Positions 32,810 through 42,247 of a stretch of DNA of 64,000 bases are shown here, piece by piece. The translations under genes and the position numbers were made by a program. Origin of the DNA: UBA5109 sp038148755 (GTDB lineage: Bacteria > Pseudomonadota > Gammaproteobacteria > Pseudomonadales > Pseudohongiellaceae); NCBI GenBank assembly GCA_038148755.1, contig JAYQWA010000005.1, positions 45,891 through 109,890 of the forward strand, given 5' to 3'. Position 1 is the first letter of the stretch; each line of letters begins with the position of its first letter. Below the pieces are notes generated by a model, which had not been told where the DNA came from, did not search any database, and saw only the letters and a program-made list of their open reading frames with translations.

Positions 32810-34009
32810 ATGGCTTCTAGTTCATCTAAACAAACATTAACCATATTGGGTTCTACAGGATCTATTGGTGTCAATACACTTAGGGTAGTTGCCGCCAATA
32901 GGGAGAATTATGAAGTTTTTGCGCTTACTGCAAAATCACAAGTGGATTTGCTGTTTGAGCAATGTATTGAATTTCAGGTGGCATATGCAGTCATGCTGGA
33001 TAAGGCAGCAGCTCTGCAATTAAAAGACAAGCTTCTTGCAGCAGGTTCCACAACACAAGTGTTAGAAGGGCTGGAAGGGCTTAATTTTGTCGCTGGTCAT
33101 GAAGAAAATGATTGTGTTATGGCAGCTATTGTTGGAGGTGCCGGTTTATTGCCAACTTTGCAGGCTGCTCAGGCAGGTAAGAAAGTCCTGCTGGCAAATA
33201 AAGAAGCACTGGTGATGGCAGGTAAGCTGTTTATGCAATTGGCAAAACAGTCTGGGGCGCCAGTTATACCGATTGATAGTGAGCATAATGCAATTTTTCA
33301 ATGTCTACCGGTAGACGAGTTCGGCAGGTTTAGCAATCAGAGCCAGGCGGGAGTTGAAAAAATTGTTTTAACGGCTTCAGGTGGCCCTTTTCTGGAAACG
33401 GAATCGACTGAACTGGCTCAGGTAACGCCTGAACAGGCATGCAAACATCCAAACTGGGCAATGGGACCGAAAATTTCAGTAGACTCCGCCACGATGTTGA
33501 ATAAGGCGCTTGAACTTATTGAGGCCAGTTTGTTATTCGACCTGCCTGTCTCGAGTATCGATGTGCTGATACATCCACAGAGTGTTATTCATTCCATGGT
33601 GCACTATAAAGACGGTTCTGTCTTAGCGCAGTTAGGCAATCCCGATATGCGAACGCCCATTGCTTATGGTTTGTCCTGGCCAAACAGAATAACAGCAGGT
33701 GTTGAAACCTTAAATCTTTGTGATATCGAGCAATTAAGTTTTCAGCATGCTGACGAGGATCGATTTCCATGTTTAAAACTGGGTCGTTTGGCAGCATCAG
33801 CTCAGGGTTCAGCACCTATAGTTTTAAATGCGGCTAATGAGGTTGCGGTAGGCGCATTCCTTGACAGAATGATCAGTTTTACCCGAATTCCTGTTATCAT
33901 AGAAGAATGTCTGAACGCCTTGGAAAACAAGGCAGTGAGCAGTATTGAAGAAATACTTGAAGAAGACAACAAGGCCAGAGCGCTGGCGCAAAGTTTAACT
34001 AAAGTTTAA
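32810..34009 (+). CDS. dxr: 1-deoxy-D-xylulose 5-phosphate reductoisomerase
   Basis: This NADPH-dependent enzyme converts DXP to 2-C-methylerythritol 4-phosphate, the first committed step of the MEP isoprenoid pathway. It has 399 residues. ILGSTGSIGVNTLRVV is the NADPH-binding loop (about 12-27), LLANKEALVMAG and IDSEHNAIFQCL include metal and substrate residues, ASGGPFLETES and PNWAMGPKISVDSATMLNK are the flexible active-site loop and phosphate site. The downstream ispD and ispF supply two later steps of the same pathway. Confidence 0.97.
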   Translation: MASSSSKQTLTILGSTGSIGVNTLRVVAANRENYEVFALTAKSQVDLLFEQCIEFQVAYAVMLDKAAALQLKDKLLAAGSTTQVLEGLEGLNFVAGHEENDCVMAAIVGGAGLLPTLQAAQAGKKVLLANKEALVMAGKLFMQLAKQSGAPVIPIDSEHNAIFQCLPVDEFGRFSNQSQAGVEKIVLTASGGPFLETESTELAQVTPEQACKHPNWAMGPKISVDSATMLNKALELIEASLLFDLPVSSIDVLIHPQSVIHSMVHYKDGSVLAQLGNPDMRTPIAYGLSWPNRITAGVETLNLCDIEQLSFQHADEDRFPCLKLGRLAASAQGSAPIVLNAANEVAVGAFLDRMISFTRIPVIIEECLNALENKAVSSIEEILEEDNKARALAQSLTKV

Positions 34010-34044
34010 TTGATCCTGTAAATTTGAATTGCAGCAGCTAATTA

Positions 34045-35424
34045 ATGGAAATTATACAGACCCTTTCAATTAATATTCTTGCATTACTGGTCACCTTGGG
34101 GATTTTGGTGACCATTCATGAGTTCGGCCATTACTGGGTGGCGAGGCGCTGTGGTGTCAAAATAGAATGTTTTTCTATCGGTTTTGGTAAATCACTTTTC
34201 AGCTGGTACAGAGGGGATACAGAATATCGAATTGCTGTCTTGCCATTAGGTGGTTATGTAAAAATGTTTGGCGAGCAGGATGTAGATATCTCCGATGCCG
34301 AAAAAGCCTGGGCTTTTAACCATAAAACACTGCCACAAAAAACCGCAATTGTCGCTGCAGGTCCATTAGCCAATTTGTTTTTAGCCGTTGTCCTTTACTG
34401 GATAATGTTCATGACCGGGGTAAGTGGCGTGGCTCCTGTTATTGGTAATCTTGCACCAGATTCACCTGCCGTCGCAGCTGGCTTACAACGTGAAGATGAA
34501 ATAGTCAGTGTCGATGGTGAACAAACAAGAACCTGGCAGGAAGTGCGACTCGCCTTGCTTGAAAGGCTGGGAGAAAGTGGCACCCTGCATTTAAGTTTTA
34601 TCTCACCAGACAGCGATTTGATTAATACTGCTGATATCAGATTAGATCGCTGGCTGATTAATGAGGCCGAACCTGACGTATTAGGTGCCTTGGGCATTAC
34701 ACCATACCGCTTGGATATTCCGGCAGTTATTGGTGAGATTGTTTCAGAGAGCAGGGCAGAACAAGCGGGCTTGCTATCCCAGGATGAAATTTTGAGTGTT
34801 GACCAGTTAGAAATCACAGGCTGGCTGCATTGGGTGGATATAGTCAGGGATAACCCTGAACAGGATTTAGTACTTCAGGTACGTCGCCAGCAACAGGTTT
34901 TGGATATTACTATCAGGCCTGCCAGTAGTATTGATAATAACGGTAATACCATTGGCTACATTGGTGCTGGCGTTGAAGTTCCAGAGCTTATGCCAACTTT
35001 GCCGGAAGAGATGAACAGGGCTGTCAGTTATTCAGCCTTTGCCGCTATTCCCTATGCTTTTGCCGAAACCTGGGATAACGCCTTTTTCATTATTGATTCC
35101 ATCAAAAAAATGATCGTAGGCCTGATTTCTGTTGAGAATTTGAGCGGGCCTATCACAATTGCACAAATTGCCGGACAGACTGCAACTTTTGGGTTTGAAT
35201 ACTATCTAAGCTTCCTCGCGGTATTAAGCATTAGCTTGGGAATTTTAAATTTATTGCCAGTACCGGTACTGGATGGTGGACATTTATTGTACTACCTGGT
35301 TGAAGCAGTAATACGCCGTCCAGTGCCAGAAAAAATTCAGGCTATGGGAATGCAATTAGGAATATTTCTAATTGTGTCTGTTATGTTTATTGCTTTTTAT
35401 AACGATATAAACAGGTTGCTTTAA
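34045..35424 (+). CDS. rseP: Site-2 intramembrane zinc protease RseP
   Basis: This inner-membrane metalloprotease performs the second cut of anti-sigma factor RseA and clears remnant signal peptides. It has 459 residues. The HEFGH zinc motif is in the first transmembrane segment (TIHEFGHYWVARR), the third metal ligand is in PVPVLDGGHLLYYLVEA (about 405-421), and two PDZ-like domains lie between (NLAPDSPAVAAGLQREDEI, then EIVSESRAEQAGLLSQDEI). It precedes bamA, tying envelope-stress signalling to outer-membrane assembly. Confidence 0.96.
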   Translation: MEIIQTLSINILALLVTLGILVTIHEFGHYWVARRCGVKIECFSIGFGKSLFSWYRGDTEYRIAVLPLGGYVKMFGEQDVDISDAEKAWAFNHKTLPQKTAIVAAGPLANLFLAVVLYWIMFMTGVSGVAPVIGNLAPDSPAVAAGLQREDEIVSVDGEQTRTWQEVRLALLERLGESGTLHLSFISPDSDLINTADIRLDRWLINEAEPDVLGALGITPYRLDIPAVIGEIVSESRAEQAGLLSQDEILSVDQLEITGWLHWVDIVRDNPEQDLVLQVRRQQQVLDITIRPASSIDNNGNTIGYIGAGVEVPELMPTLPEEMNRAVSYSAFAAIPYAFAETWDNAFFIIDSIKKMIVGLISVENLSGPITIAQIAGQTATFGFEYYLSFLAVLSISLGILNLLPVPVLDGGHLLYYLVEAVIRRPVPEKIQAMGMQLGIFLIVSVMFIAFYNDINRLL

Positions 35425-35455
35425 TAACAGTAGCCCAGATACTAGATTTAATATT

Positions 35456-38191
35456 ATGCTCAGATTTGTAAGACGTCTTTCACTATTTCTATTCCTGGTT
35501 ATTCCATACTCTCCAGCTGTTTTCGCCCAGAATAGTTTCATTGTTTCTGAGATCTATCTGGAGAATTTACAGCGTGTTTCTTCTACTACGATATTTAGCG
35601 TGTTGAATGTCAATATCGGCGATGAAATTACACAAGCTGAGGTAGGCGAAATAATTCGTAACCTGATGGCAACAGGTTCCTTCGATGGTGTTGAGGTGTC
35701 GCAAGGACCAAACGATGAACTAATTATCAGTGTCGATGAAAGACCATCAATCAGCAGTATTGAAATTGAAGGCAGTGATGCAATTCCAGAAGAAGTGTTG
35801 ATGGAGAATATTGCAAGTCTTGGCCTTTCCGTAGGTGAGCTGTTTGATCCTTCAGTGCTTGAAGGTTTGCAGATTGCAATGGAAGGTCAATATGTTGCTC
35901 AGGGGCTTTATGGTGCCAGTGTCGAACTTGAAGTCGAAGAGCTGGAAAGGAATCGAGTTGCAGTCCAAATAAATGTGACTGAAGGTGACCCTTCAAAAAT
36001 TGTCCATATCAATATAGTCGGGAATGAAGCGTTCAGTGATGAGGAATTGCTGGATATCTTTGAATTAAGCGAGACACATTTTACCTCTTTCATTACCGGG
36101 GATGATCGTTATTCAAGAGAAGAAATAACCGGAGATCTGGAAAGTTTGCAGTCATTTTATATGGACCAGGGTTATGTGAATTTTGATATTACCTTGCCTG
36201 TGGTATCTCTCTCTCCAAATAAGGATGAGATATACATCACGATAAATATTGACGAAGGTGAAATTTATAGAATTAACGATGTTTCTCTGGCGGGAGACCT
36301 GGTTGGTTATGAAAATCTTTTAAGTCAGTTGATGTTATTTATTCGACCTGGCCAAGTCTTTTCCCAGGTTTTGGTTACGCAAATAGCTGAGGCCATGACA
36401 ACAACTTTAAGTAACAGGGGTTATTTTTTTGCTGAGGTGAATGGAGTCCCCATTGTTAACGAAGATGAGGGCACGGTTGATGTCACCTTCTTTGTGATTC
36501 CGGGAAATCGAACTTATGTAAACAGAATAAGTTTCAGCGGTAACACCCGTACTGTTGATGAAGTTCTGAGACAAGAAATGCGTCAGATGGAAGGAGCTCC
36601 CGCTTCTGCCAATGCCATTGAACAATCCAAAGTGCGATTGGAAAGGCTGGGATATTTTTCATCAGTGGAGTATGAGACAGCAGAAGTTGGTGGTGTAACT
36701 GATCAGGTAAATGTGGACTTTATTGTTGAAGAACAGTTGTCTGGTTCCATCAATTTTTCAGTTGGTTATGCGCAGGTGCAAGGTTTGACATTGGCTGCCC
36801 AACTACAGGAAACCAATTTTCTCGGTACGGGTAAGCAGGTAGGTGTTGGCGTTAGTACCAATGCCTTCCAGGCCAATTACCAATTTTCATATCTGGATCC
36901 GTTTTATACGGTTGATGGTGTCACTAGAGGCTTTGGTTTGTCTTATACCCAGTCGGATTATGCTGAACTGAATTTGGCTGCTTATAGCACAAACCAGATT
37001 GCTGCCAATGTAAGCTTTGGTTATCCAATCAACGAAACCCAGTCTTTAAATTTTGCTTTCGGTCTTACCAATACCGAAATTGAAACAGGCTTTGGGCCGG
37101 TGCAGGAGATTGCAGGGAGTCCGACACTTGACCCGGCTATTACAAATTATCTTGTTACACCCGCACGTCTGTCTGAATTTACTGCCGATGATGGTACGGT
37201 TTATCCCGTTTCTGATGCAGTCGTAGCGCCTCTTTCATCGCTGCCTGCGACAGCATTCAGAGAAATTCAACCTGGCTTTGTTGACCGGGAAGGCAGTAAG
37301 TTCACGGATCTGACTTTAACCCTGGACTGGAGAAGGAATAATTTACGTCAAGCGGGGATTTATGCAGTGGGAGGGAATCAGGAAACATTTTCAGTTGAGT
37401 TTTCTGTGCCTGGCAGTCAGTTGACCTTTTATAAACTACGTTTATATGGCGAAACCTACCTACCAATGAACAATTTGTTTCCCTTCCTTTCTTCCAGCTG
37501 GATTTTTCATTTAGAGGGCACAGCAGGTTATGGTGATGGTTATGGCAGTACAGGGCAATTACCATTTTTCCGAAATTTTTATGCAGGCGGGCAAAATACT
37601 GTACGCGGTTTTGAACGTAATACTCTAGGCCCAAGAAGTACCAGTGCACTGGCATATCTGGAGCAGCCAACGGAGTTGCTACGAGACAGCGATGGCAACC
37701 TGATTTTGGATTTATTTGGGAATGCGCAATTTAATCGGTTTTCAGAAAGAGCTTACGCGCTTGAGCAGGCACTAGATGCTAATGGCAATCCAGTTTTTGA
37801 TGCAGCAGGGCAGCCAGTTTTTATTAATGAACTTGATGTTCAAAGTCTGAATTTCTATGTCCGTGAGCAACCCTTCGGCGGTAATATTCAGATGACAGGA
37901 ACTGCTGAAATTATTTTCCCCTTAGGCCCACTTGAAGCACGTGATACCTTAAGGACGAGTGTGTTCCTGGATGCAGGAAACGTTTTTTCAAGTTACTGTA
38001 CTGACAGGCAGATTACGCAAAACAATTGTTCTAACTTTGCCTTAGATGAGTTTAGATACTCAGCAGGTATCGCAGTAAGCTGGTTCACAGGTTATCTGGG
38101 GCTCATGACCTTAAGCTTTTCTAAACCATTCAATAGCAGTATCATTGATGAACGTGAAGCTTTTCAGTTCAATATCGGGCAGAGTTTCTAG
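35456..38191 (+). CDS. bamA: Outer-membrane protein assembly factor BamA, enlarged barrel loops
   Basis: This is the central subunit of the BAM complex, which folds beta-barrels into the outer membrane. A signal peptide (ending near AVFAQ) is followed by five POTRA domains to about residue 425 and the 16-strand barrel. The L6 lid motif TVRGFERNTLGPR and the C-terminal strand ending in Phe (FNIGQSF) are intact. The length is 911 residues against about 810 in E. coli. The excess falls in the barrel: about 545-615 (rich in Pro/Thr/Asp) and about 727-800 (with DSDGNLILD and DANGNPVFDAAGQPVF). These are likely large surface loops. skp follows after 35 bases. Confidence 0.95.
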   Translation: MLRFVRRLSLFLFLVIPYSPAVFAQNSFIVSEIYLENLQRVSSTTIFSVLNVNIGDEITQAEVGEIIRNLMATGSFDGVEVSQGPNDELIISVDERPSISSIEIEGSDAIPEEVLMENIASLGLSVGELFDPSVLEGLQIAMEGQYVAQGLYGASVELEVEELERNRVAVQINVTEGDPSKIVHINIVGNEAFSDEELLDIFELSETHFTSFITGDDRYSREEITGDLESLQSFYMDQGYVNFDITLPVVSLSPNKDEIYITINIDEGEIYRINDVSLAGDLVGYENLLSQLMLFIRPGQVFSQVLVTQIAEAMTTTLSNRGYFFAEVNGVPIVNEDEGTVDVTFFVIPGNRTYVNRISFSGNTRTVDEVLRQEMRQMEGAPASANAIEQSKVRLERLGYFSSVEYETAEVGGVTDQVNVDFIVEEQLSGSINFSVGYAQVQGLTLAAQLQETNFLGTGKQVGVGVSTNAFQANYQFSYLDPFYTVDGVTRGFGLSYTQSDYAELNLAAYSTNQIAANVSFGYPINETQSLNFAFGLTNTEIETGFGPVQEIAGSPTLDPAITNYLVTPARLSEFTADDGTVYPVSDAVVAPLSSLPATAFREIQPGFVDREGSKFTDLTLTLDWRRNNLRQAGIYAVGGNQETFSVEFSVPGSQLTFYKLRLYGETYLPMNNLFPFLSSSWIFHLEGTAGYGDGYGSTGQLPFFRNFYAGGQNTVRGFERNTLGPRSTSALAYLEQPTELLRDSDGNLILDLFGNAQFNRFSERAYALEQALDANGNPVFDAAGQPVFINELDVQSLNFYVREQPFGGNIQMTGTAEIIFPLGPLEARDTLRTSVFLDAGNVFSSYCTDRQITQNNCSNFALDEFRYSAGIAVSWFTGYLGLMTLSFSKPFNSSIIDEREAFQFNIGQSF

Positions 38192-38226
38192 AGTTTTGGG
38201 CAAATTTACTTTAGGTGTGATTGGAA

Positions 38227-38751
38227 ATGAAAAAAAATATTAAATTTTTTATTGCAATAGTTGGTATAAGTCTGATTGGTAGTGTATCTGCCCAAGATGA
38301 CGCTGCCGCCGGGCCCAAAATCGCGATTCTGGATATGGCCGCTGCTTTATATAATTCAGAATTAGCTGCAGCAGTACAACAGCAGTTGAGCATAGAAACT
38401 GAGGATGATTCGGTGAGAATCAGGGAGTTGGCTCAGGAAGGCTCTGCTTTGCAGGAACGTCTTTCCGTTGATGCGGAAGTCCTTAGTGATGCTGAACAAA
38501 GAGATATCCTAGAAGAGCTAGAAGAAATTGGCGTACAGTACCAGTATCTTGAACAGCGTGTTGAATCAATCGTTCAGCAAAGACGTGAGATTTTTGAACA
38601 GACTTATTCTTCGAATCTTATCCAGGCGATCAGTGACGTAGTCGAAGAAGAAGACTACGACATAGTGTTGAGAGCTGAAGTTGCTCTTTTCTTTAAAGGC
38701 GCTTTGGATATTACTGCCAGAGTCACAGAAAAGCTGAATGAGCAGCAATAA
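38227..38751 (+). CDS. skp: Periplasmic chaperone Skp/OmpH
   Basis: Skp is the trimeric jellyfish-like chaperone that carries unfolded outer-membrane proteins to BamA. The start is placed at the ATG at 38227; a TTG two codons earlier is also open. A Sec signal peptide (MKKNIKFFIAIVGISLIGS, cleavage near VSAQ) is followed by the OmpH head segment KIAILDMAAALYNSELAAAV, long helical tentacles rich in Glu/Gln and the C-terminal YDIVLRAEVALFFKGALDIT. At 174 residues it has the usual size. It sits between bamA and lpxD as in most gammaproteobacteria. Confidence 0.9.
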   Translation: MKKNIKFFIAIVGISLIGSVSAQDDAAAGPKIAILDMAAALYNSELAAAVQQQLSIETEDDSVRIRELAQEGSALQERLSVDAEVLSDAEQRDILEELEEIGVQYQYLEQRVESIVQQRREIFEQTYSSNLIQAISDVVEEEDYDIVLRAEVALFFKGALDITARVTEKLNEQQ

Positions 38752-38779
38752 CTCTTCATCAATTATGTAACCAAGCAGT

Positions 38780-39802
38780 GTGTCTAATTCACCTTCATTT
38801 GTTACTTATGATCTAGCCACCCTGGCAACTTTGCTGGATGCGGAGCTTGTAGGTGACCCAGATACAAAAATCCATGCTTTAGCCACTTTAAAATCAGCAG
38901 GGGTTGGTGACTTAAGCTTTTATCACAACCCGCGTTATTATTCCGATTTATCTAACACCAAAGCCTCTGCTGTTATTTTATCTAAAAACCAGGCCGTAAA
39001 TTATTCGGGTAACAAGCTGCTCACAGAGAACCCTTATATTTGTTACGCACGCTCTTCACACCTGTTTAAACCAAAAAATTCTAATAAGAGTTCAATTGCG
39101 CATAGTGCAAGCATTGATCCCTCCACTAAGTTAGGCAGTAATGTTGTTATTGGTGAAAATGTTGTTATTGCTGAAAATGTGGATATTGCCAGCAATGTGG
39201 TTATTGCACCCAACACGTTTATAGGAACAGGTGTGCAGATAGGCGAAGCAAGTTTTATTGATGCCAATGTCAGCATTGCACATGATGTTGTGATAGGAAA
39301 GCGGGCACATATTTATTCTGGTGTTGTTATTGGTAGTGATGGTTTTGGTTTTGCTCAGGAAAATGGCAAGTATCTAAAAATCGCTCAACTTGGTAAGGTA
39401 ATAATCGGTGATGATGTGGAGGTAGGCGCAAATACTTGTATAGACAGAGGGGCGATTGATGATACTGTCATAGGCAATGGCGTAAAAATAGATAATCAGG
39501 TACAGATAGCACACAATGTGGAGATTGGGGACGACACGGTTATTTGTGGCTGTAGTGCAATTGCGGGCAGTGTGAAAATAGGCAGAAATTGCGTGATCGC
39601 AGGTGCAGTAGGCATTATCAATCATGTTGAGATTGCTGATGGTGTAACAGTGACAGCAATGACGCTGGTTAACCAGTCAATAAGAGAGCCAGGCAGTTAC
39701 TCATCAGGCACAGGGCTCTCCAGGACTGCAGAATGGAAGAAGAATATCGTGCGTTTTCGTCAGCTTGATAAACTGATGAAAGGCTTTAAAAAAGATAAAT
39801 AA
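38780..39802 (+). CDS. lpxD: UDP-3-O-(3-hydroxyacyl)glucosamine N-acyltransferase
   Basis: This enzyme adds the N-linked hydroxyacyl chain in the third step of lipid A synthesis. It has 340 residues from a GTG start. The N-terminal uridine-binding domain (to about 105) precedes a left-handed beta-helix of about ten coils of hexapeptide repeats (for example VVIGENVVIAENVDIASN). The catalytic His lies in ANVSIAHDVVIG or IDNQVQIAHNVEIG. A C-terminal helix (ETAEWKKN-like, here RTAEWKKNIVRFRQLD) closes it. It is followed by fabZ, which competes for the same hydroxyacyl-ACP pool. Confidence 0.96.
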   Translation: MSNSPSFVTYDLATLATLLDAELVGDPDTKIHALATLKSAGVGDLSFYHNPRYYSDLSNTKASAVILSKNQAVNYSGNKLLTENPYICYARSSHLFKPKNSNKSSIAHSASIDPSTKLGSNVVIGENVVIAENVDIASNVVIAPNTFIGTGVQIGEASFIDANVSIAHDVVIGKRAHIYSGVVIGSDGFGFAQENGKYLKIAQLGKVIIGDDVEVGANTCIDRGAIDDTVIGNGVKIDNQVQIAHNVEIGDDTVICGCSAIAGSVKIGRNCVIAGAVGIINHVEIADGVTVTAMTLVNQSIREPGSYSSGTGLSRTAEWKKNIVRFRQLDKLMKGFKKDK

Positions 39803-39838
39803 TACAGCGAATGTCTCGCTTGTTCAGGTGTTTGAAAT

Positions 39839-40276
39839 ATGATGCTTATCGAAGATGTTAAAGAATACTTGCCACAGCGTTATCCCTTTTTATTAGTCGA
39901 CAGAGTGGTGGAACTTGAGCCTAACAAATATATAAAGGCATATAAAAATGTCACTACCAATGAAGAGTTCTTTCTCGGACATTTTCCGCATAAACCTATC
40001 ATGCCAGGAGTTTTAATAATAGAAGCCATGGCTCAGGCGTCTGGTGTTTTGGGTTTTAAGAGCCAGGAAAAAAAGCCCAGAGATGGCTATCTTTATTATT
40101 TTGTTGGCGCCGATAATGTGCGTTTCAAGCGACCAGTAGTGCCTGGAGATCGTCTTGATCTTGAGGCCGAAATCATAACGGTGAAACGCGGTATTTATAA
40201 ATTCCAGTGTAAAGCCAGCGTTGATGGCCAACTTGCCAGTGAGGCTGTGATACTTTGTGCTGAGCGACAGGAATAA
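39839..40276 (+). CDS. fabZ: 3-hydroxyacyl-[acyl-carrier-protein] dehydratase FabZ
   Basis: This hot-dog-fold dehydratase removes water from 3-hydroxyacyl-ACP during fatty-acid elongation. It has 145 residues. The catalytic His is in NEEFFLGHFPHKPIMPGV (about 42-59) and the catalytic Glu in IEAMAQASGVLGF (about 61-73). YLYYFVGADNVRFKRPVVPGD is the conserved core. Its place between lpxD and lpxA is the classic arrangement that couples lipid A and phospholipid synthesis. Two adjacent ATG codons are possible starts. Confidence 0.97.
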   Translation: MMLIEDVKEYLPQRYPFLLVDRVVELEPNKYIKAYKNVTTNEEFFLGHFPHKPIMPGVLIIEAMAQASGVLGFKSQEKKPRDGYLYYFVGADNVRFKRPVVPGDRLDLEAEIITVKRGIYKFQCKASVDGQLASEAVILCAERQE

Positions 40277-40308
40277 TACTGACTGTAAAGAAAAAGTGTA
40301 ATTATTGT

Positions 40309-41079
40309 ATGAGTGCTACCGACCCTATCATTGATCCAAGTGCTAAAATCGGCAGTAATGTTGAAATTGGCCCTTGGACTATCATTGGTCCCAATGTTGT
40401 GATTGGAGAAAATTGCAGAATTGCTTCACACGTTGTCATCAGATCCAACACCACACTAGGTAAAAATAACCAGATTTTTCAATTCTCCACCGTTGGTGAA
40501 GATCCTTCAGACCTGAAGTATAAAGGTGAAGCAAGTCTGCTAGAAATTGGCGACGATAATGTCATAAGAGAAGGCGCCAATATCCATCGTGGCACGGAAG
40601 TGGGTGGGGGTATTACCCGTATTGGTTCCAATAATTTATTTATGCCTTATACGCATGTGGCGCATGACTGCATTATTGGCAATCACACAATCTTTTCTAA
40701 TAATGCTGCTGTCAGTGGTCATGTTGAAGTTGGTGACTGGGCAATTCTTGCAGGCTACTCAGGTGTTTATCAATTCTTAAAGGTTGGCGCCCACAGTTTT
40801 ATCGGTGGACTGACTCACGTCAACATGGATGTGCCAGCTTATGTCATTGTCAATGGCAATCCACCTGCTGCGAGAGGGGTGAATAGCATAGGACTTGAAC
40901 GCAGGGGATTTAACAAAGATGTTATCAGGGCTATCCGGCAGGCATACAAAATTCTGTATCGTGATGGCAAAACTACTGACCAGGCGCTATCTGAAATTCA
41001 GGACATGATCGCCGAGCATCCCGAAATTCAGCTTCTGGTTGATTCTGTTCTTAGCTCTACCAAAGGCATCACTCGATAA
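40309..41079 (+). CDS. lpxA: UDP-N-acetylglucosamine O-acyltransferase
   Basis: This cytoplasmic trimeric enzyme starts lipid A synthesis by moving a 3-hydroxyacyl chain from ACP to UDP-GlcNAc. It has 256 residues. The left-handed beta-helix is built from hexapeptide repeats (IDPSAKIGSNVEIGPWTIIG). The catalytic His is in MPYTHVAHDCIIGNH, and IGGLTHVNMDVPAYVIVNGNP is the acyl-chain region. The C-terminal helical domain has RGFNKDVIRAIRQAYKILYR. It is followed by lpxB after eight bases. Confidence 0.97.
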   Translation: MSATDPIIDPSAKIGSNVEIGPWTIIGPNVVIGENCRIASHVVIRSNTTLGKNNQIFQFSTVGEDPSDLKYKGEASLLEIGDDNVIREGANIHRGTEVGGGITRIGSNNLFMPYTHVAHDCIIGNHTIFSNNAAVSGHVEVGDWAILAGYSGVYQFLKVGAHSFIGGLTHVNMDVPAYVIVNGNPPAARGVNSIGLERRGFNKDVIRAIRQAYKILYRDGKTTDQALSEIQDMIAEHPEIQLLVDSVLSSTKGITR

Positions 41080-41087
41080 AGTATGAC

Positions 41088-42245
41088 ATGGCTAAAACGC
41101 TACGTATTGGAATATTAGCCGGAGAAAGTTCGGGTGATATTCTCGGCGCAGGGCTTATGCAGGCGCTTAAATCACAGTATCCTGAAATAGCTTTTGAAGG
41201 TATTGGTGGCGAGTTAATGACTGCGCAAGGCTTGCAGTCTATGGTTCCGATGGAGCGTTTATCGGTAATGGGACTGATCGAGCCGCTTAAACGATTACCG
41301 GAACTATTAAGGATCAGAAAGCAGGTAATCCATTATTTTTTAAAGCAGCAACCGGATGTTTTTATAGGGATAGACTCTCCGGATTTTAATCTCAATATTG
41401 AAAAACGACTAAAGCAGGCCGGAATTACAACGGTACATTATGTGAGCCCCTCAGTTTGGGCCTGGCGCAGTAAACGGATACATAAGATTGCGCAGGCAGT
41501 CGACCTGATGTTAACGCTGTTTCCTTTTGAAAAACCAGTTTACGAAAAACATAATGTAGCAGTGCATTGTGTTGGGCATCCTTTGGCGGATTTGATCCCA
41601 CTGGAGGTGGATAAAGTCTCAGCGCGTGAAGCCTTAGGCATTAGTGCTTCTGCTCAGGTATTGGCCTTGTTGCCAGGCAGCCGTGGTGGTGAAGTGGGTA
41701 GGCTGGCTCCAGTCTTTCTGGAATGCGCAAGTCTGTGCCTACAACATTGGCCGCAACTGCAGTTTGTTATTCCCTGTGCGAATGTCGCCCGTCGAGAGCA
41801 GATTGAAAACTTGGTCAGTGACAGCTTTCAAAACTTGCCGGTCAAACTAATTGATGGACGTTCACGCGAAGTAATGGCAGCGGCAGATGCAATACTCATA
41901 GCGTCCGGTACAGCAACATTGGAAGCTTTGTTGTTAAAAAAGCCCATGCTGGTCTGCTACAAAATGTCAGCCTTATCCTATGCGCTTATTTCGAGAATGT
42001 TGAAAGTTCCGTATTTTTCTTTGCCGAATTTGTTGGCAGGCAAAAAACTTGTAGAAGAAAGGGTGCAGGGGGAAGTGAATGCTGAAGACTTATTGCAGAG
42101 TCTGAAAAGTTTACTGGAAGATGAAAATAAACAAGAACAAGTGAACCTGGAATATCTAAAAATACATCAAAGTTTACGCAAAAATGCTAGTGCCAGTGCT
42201 GCTGAAGCAGTACTTAATTTAATCTCAGTGAGGGGGGTAGGCTGA
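41088..42245 (+). CDS. lpxB: Lipid-A-disaccharide synthase
   Basis: This peripheral membrane glycosyltransferase (family GT19) joins UDP-diacylglucosamine and lipid X into the lipid A disaccharide. It has 385 residues. The N-terminal LRIGILAGESSGDILGAGLM, the middle IGIDSPDFNLNIEKRL, HYVSPSVWAWRSKRIHKI, and the C-terminal nucleotide-binding LLPGSRGGEVGRLAP plus IASGTATLEALLLKKPMLVCY are signatures. Its stop lies just before the rnhB TTG start; AGGGGGG near its end serves as the rnhB ribosome-binding site. Confidence 0.96.
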   Translation: MAKTLRIGILAGESSGDILGAGLMQALKSQYPEIAFEGIGGELMTAQGLQSMVPMERLSVMGLIEPLKRLPELLRIRKQVIHYFLKQQPDVFIGIDSPDFNLNIEKRLKQAGITTVHYVSPSVWAWRSKRIHKIAQAVDLMLTLFPFEKPVYEKHNVAVHCVGHPLADLIPLEVDKVSAREALGISASAQVLALLPGSRGGEVGRLAPVFLECASLCLQHWPQLQFVIPCANVARREQIENLVSDSFQNLPVKLIDGRSREVMAAADAILIASGTATLEALLLKKPMLVCYKMSALSYALISRMLKVPYFSLPNLLAGKKLVEERVQGEVNAEDLLQSLKSLLEDENKQEQVNLEYLKIHQSLRKNASASAAEAVLNLISVRGVG

Positions 42246-42247
42246 AA

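Noticed and set aside
39100..39700. Periodic repeats in lpxD, and again in lpxA and dapD
   Set aside because: The period is the hexapeptide of the left-handed beta-helix, not DNA repeats or a CRISPR array.
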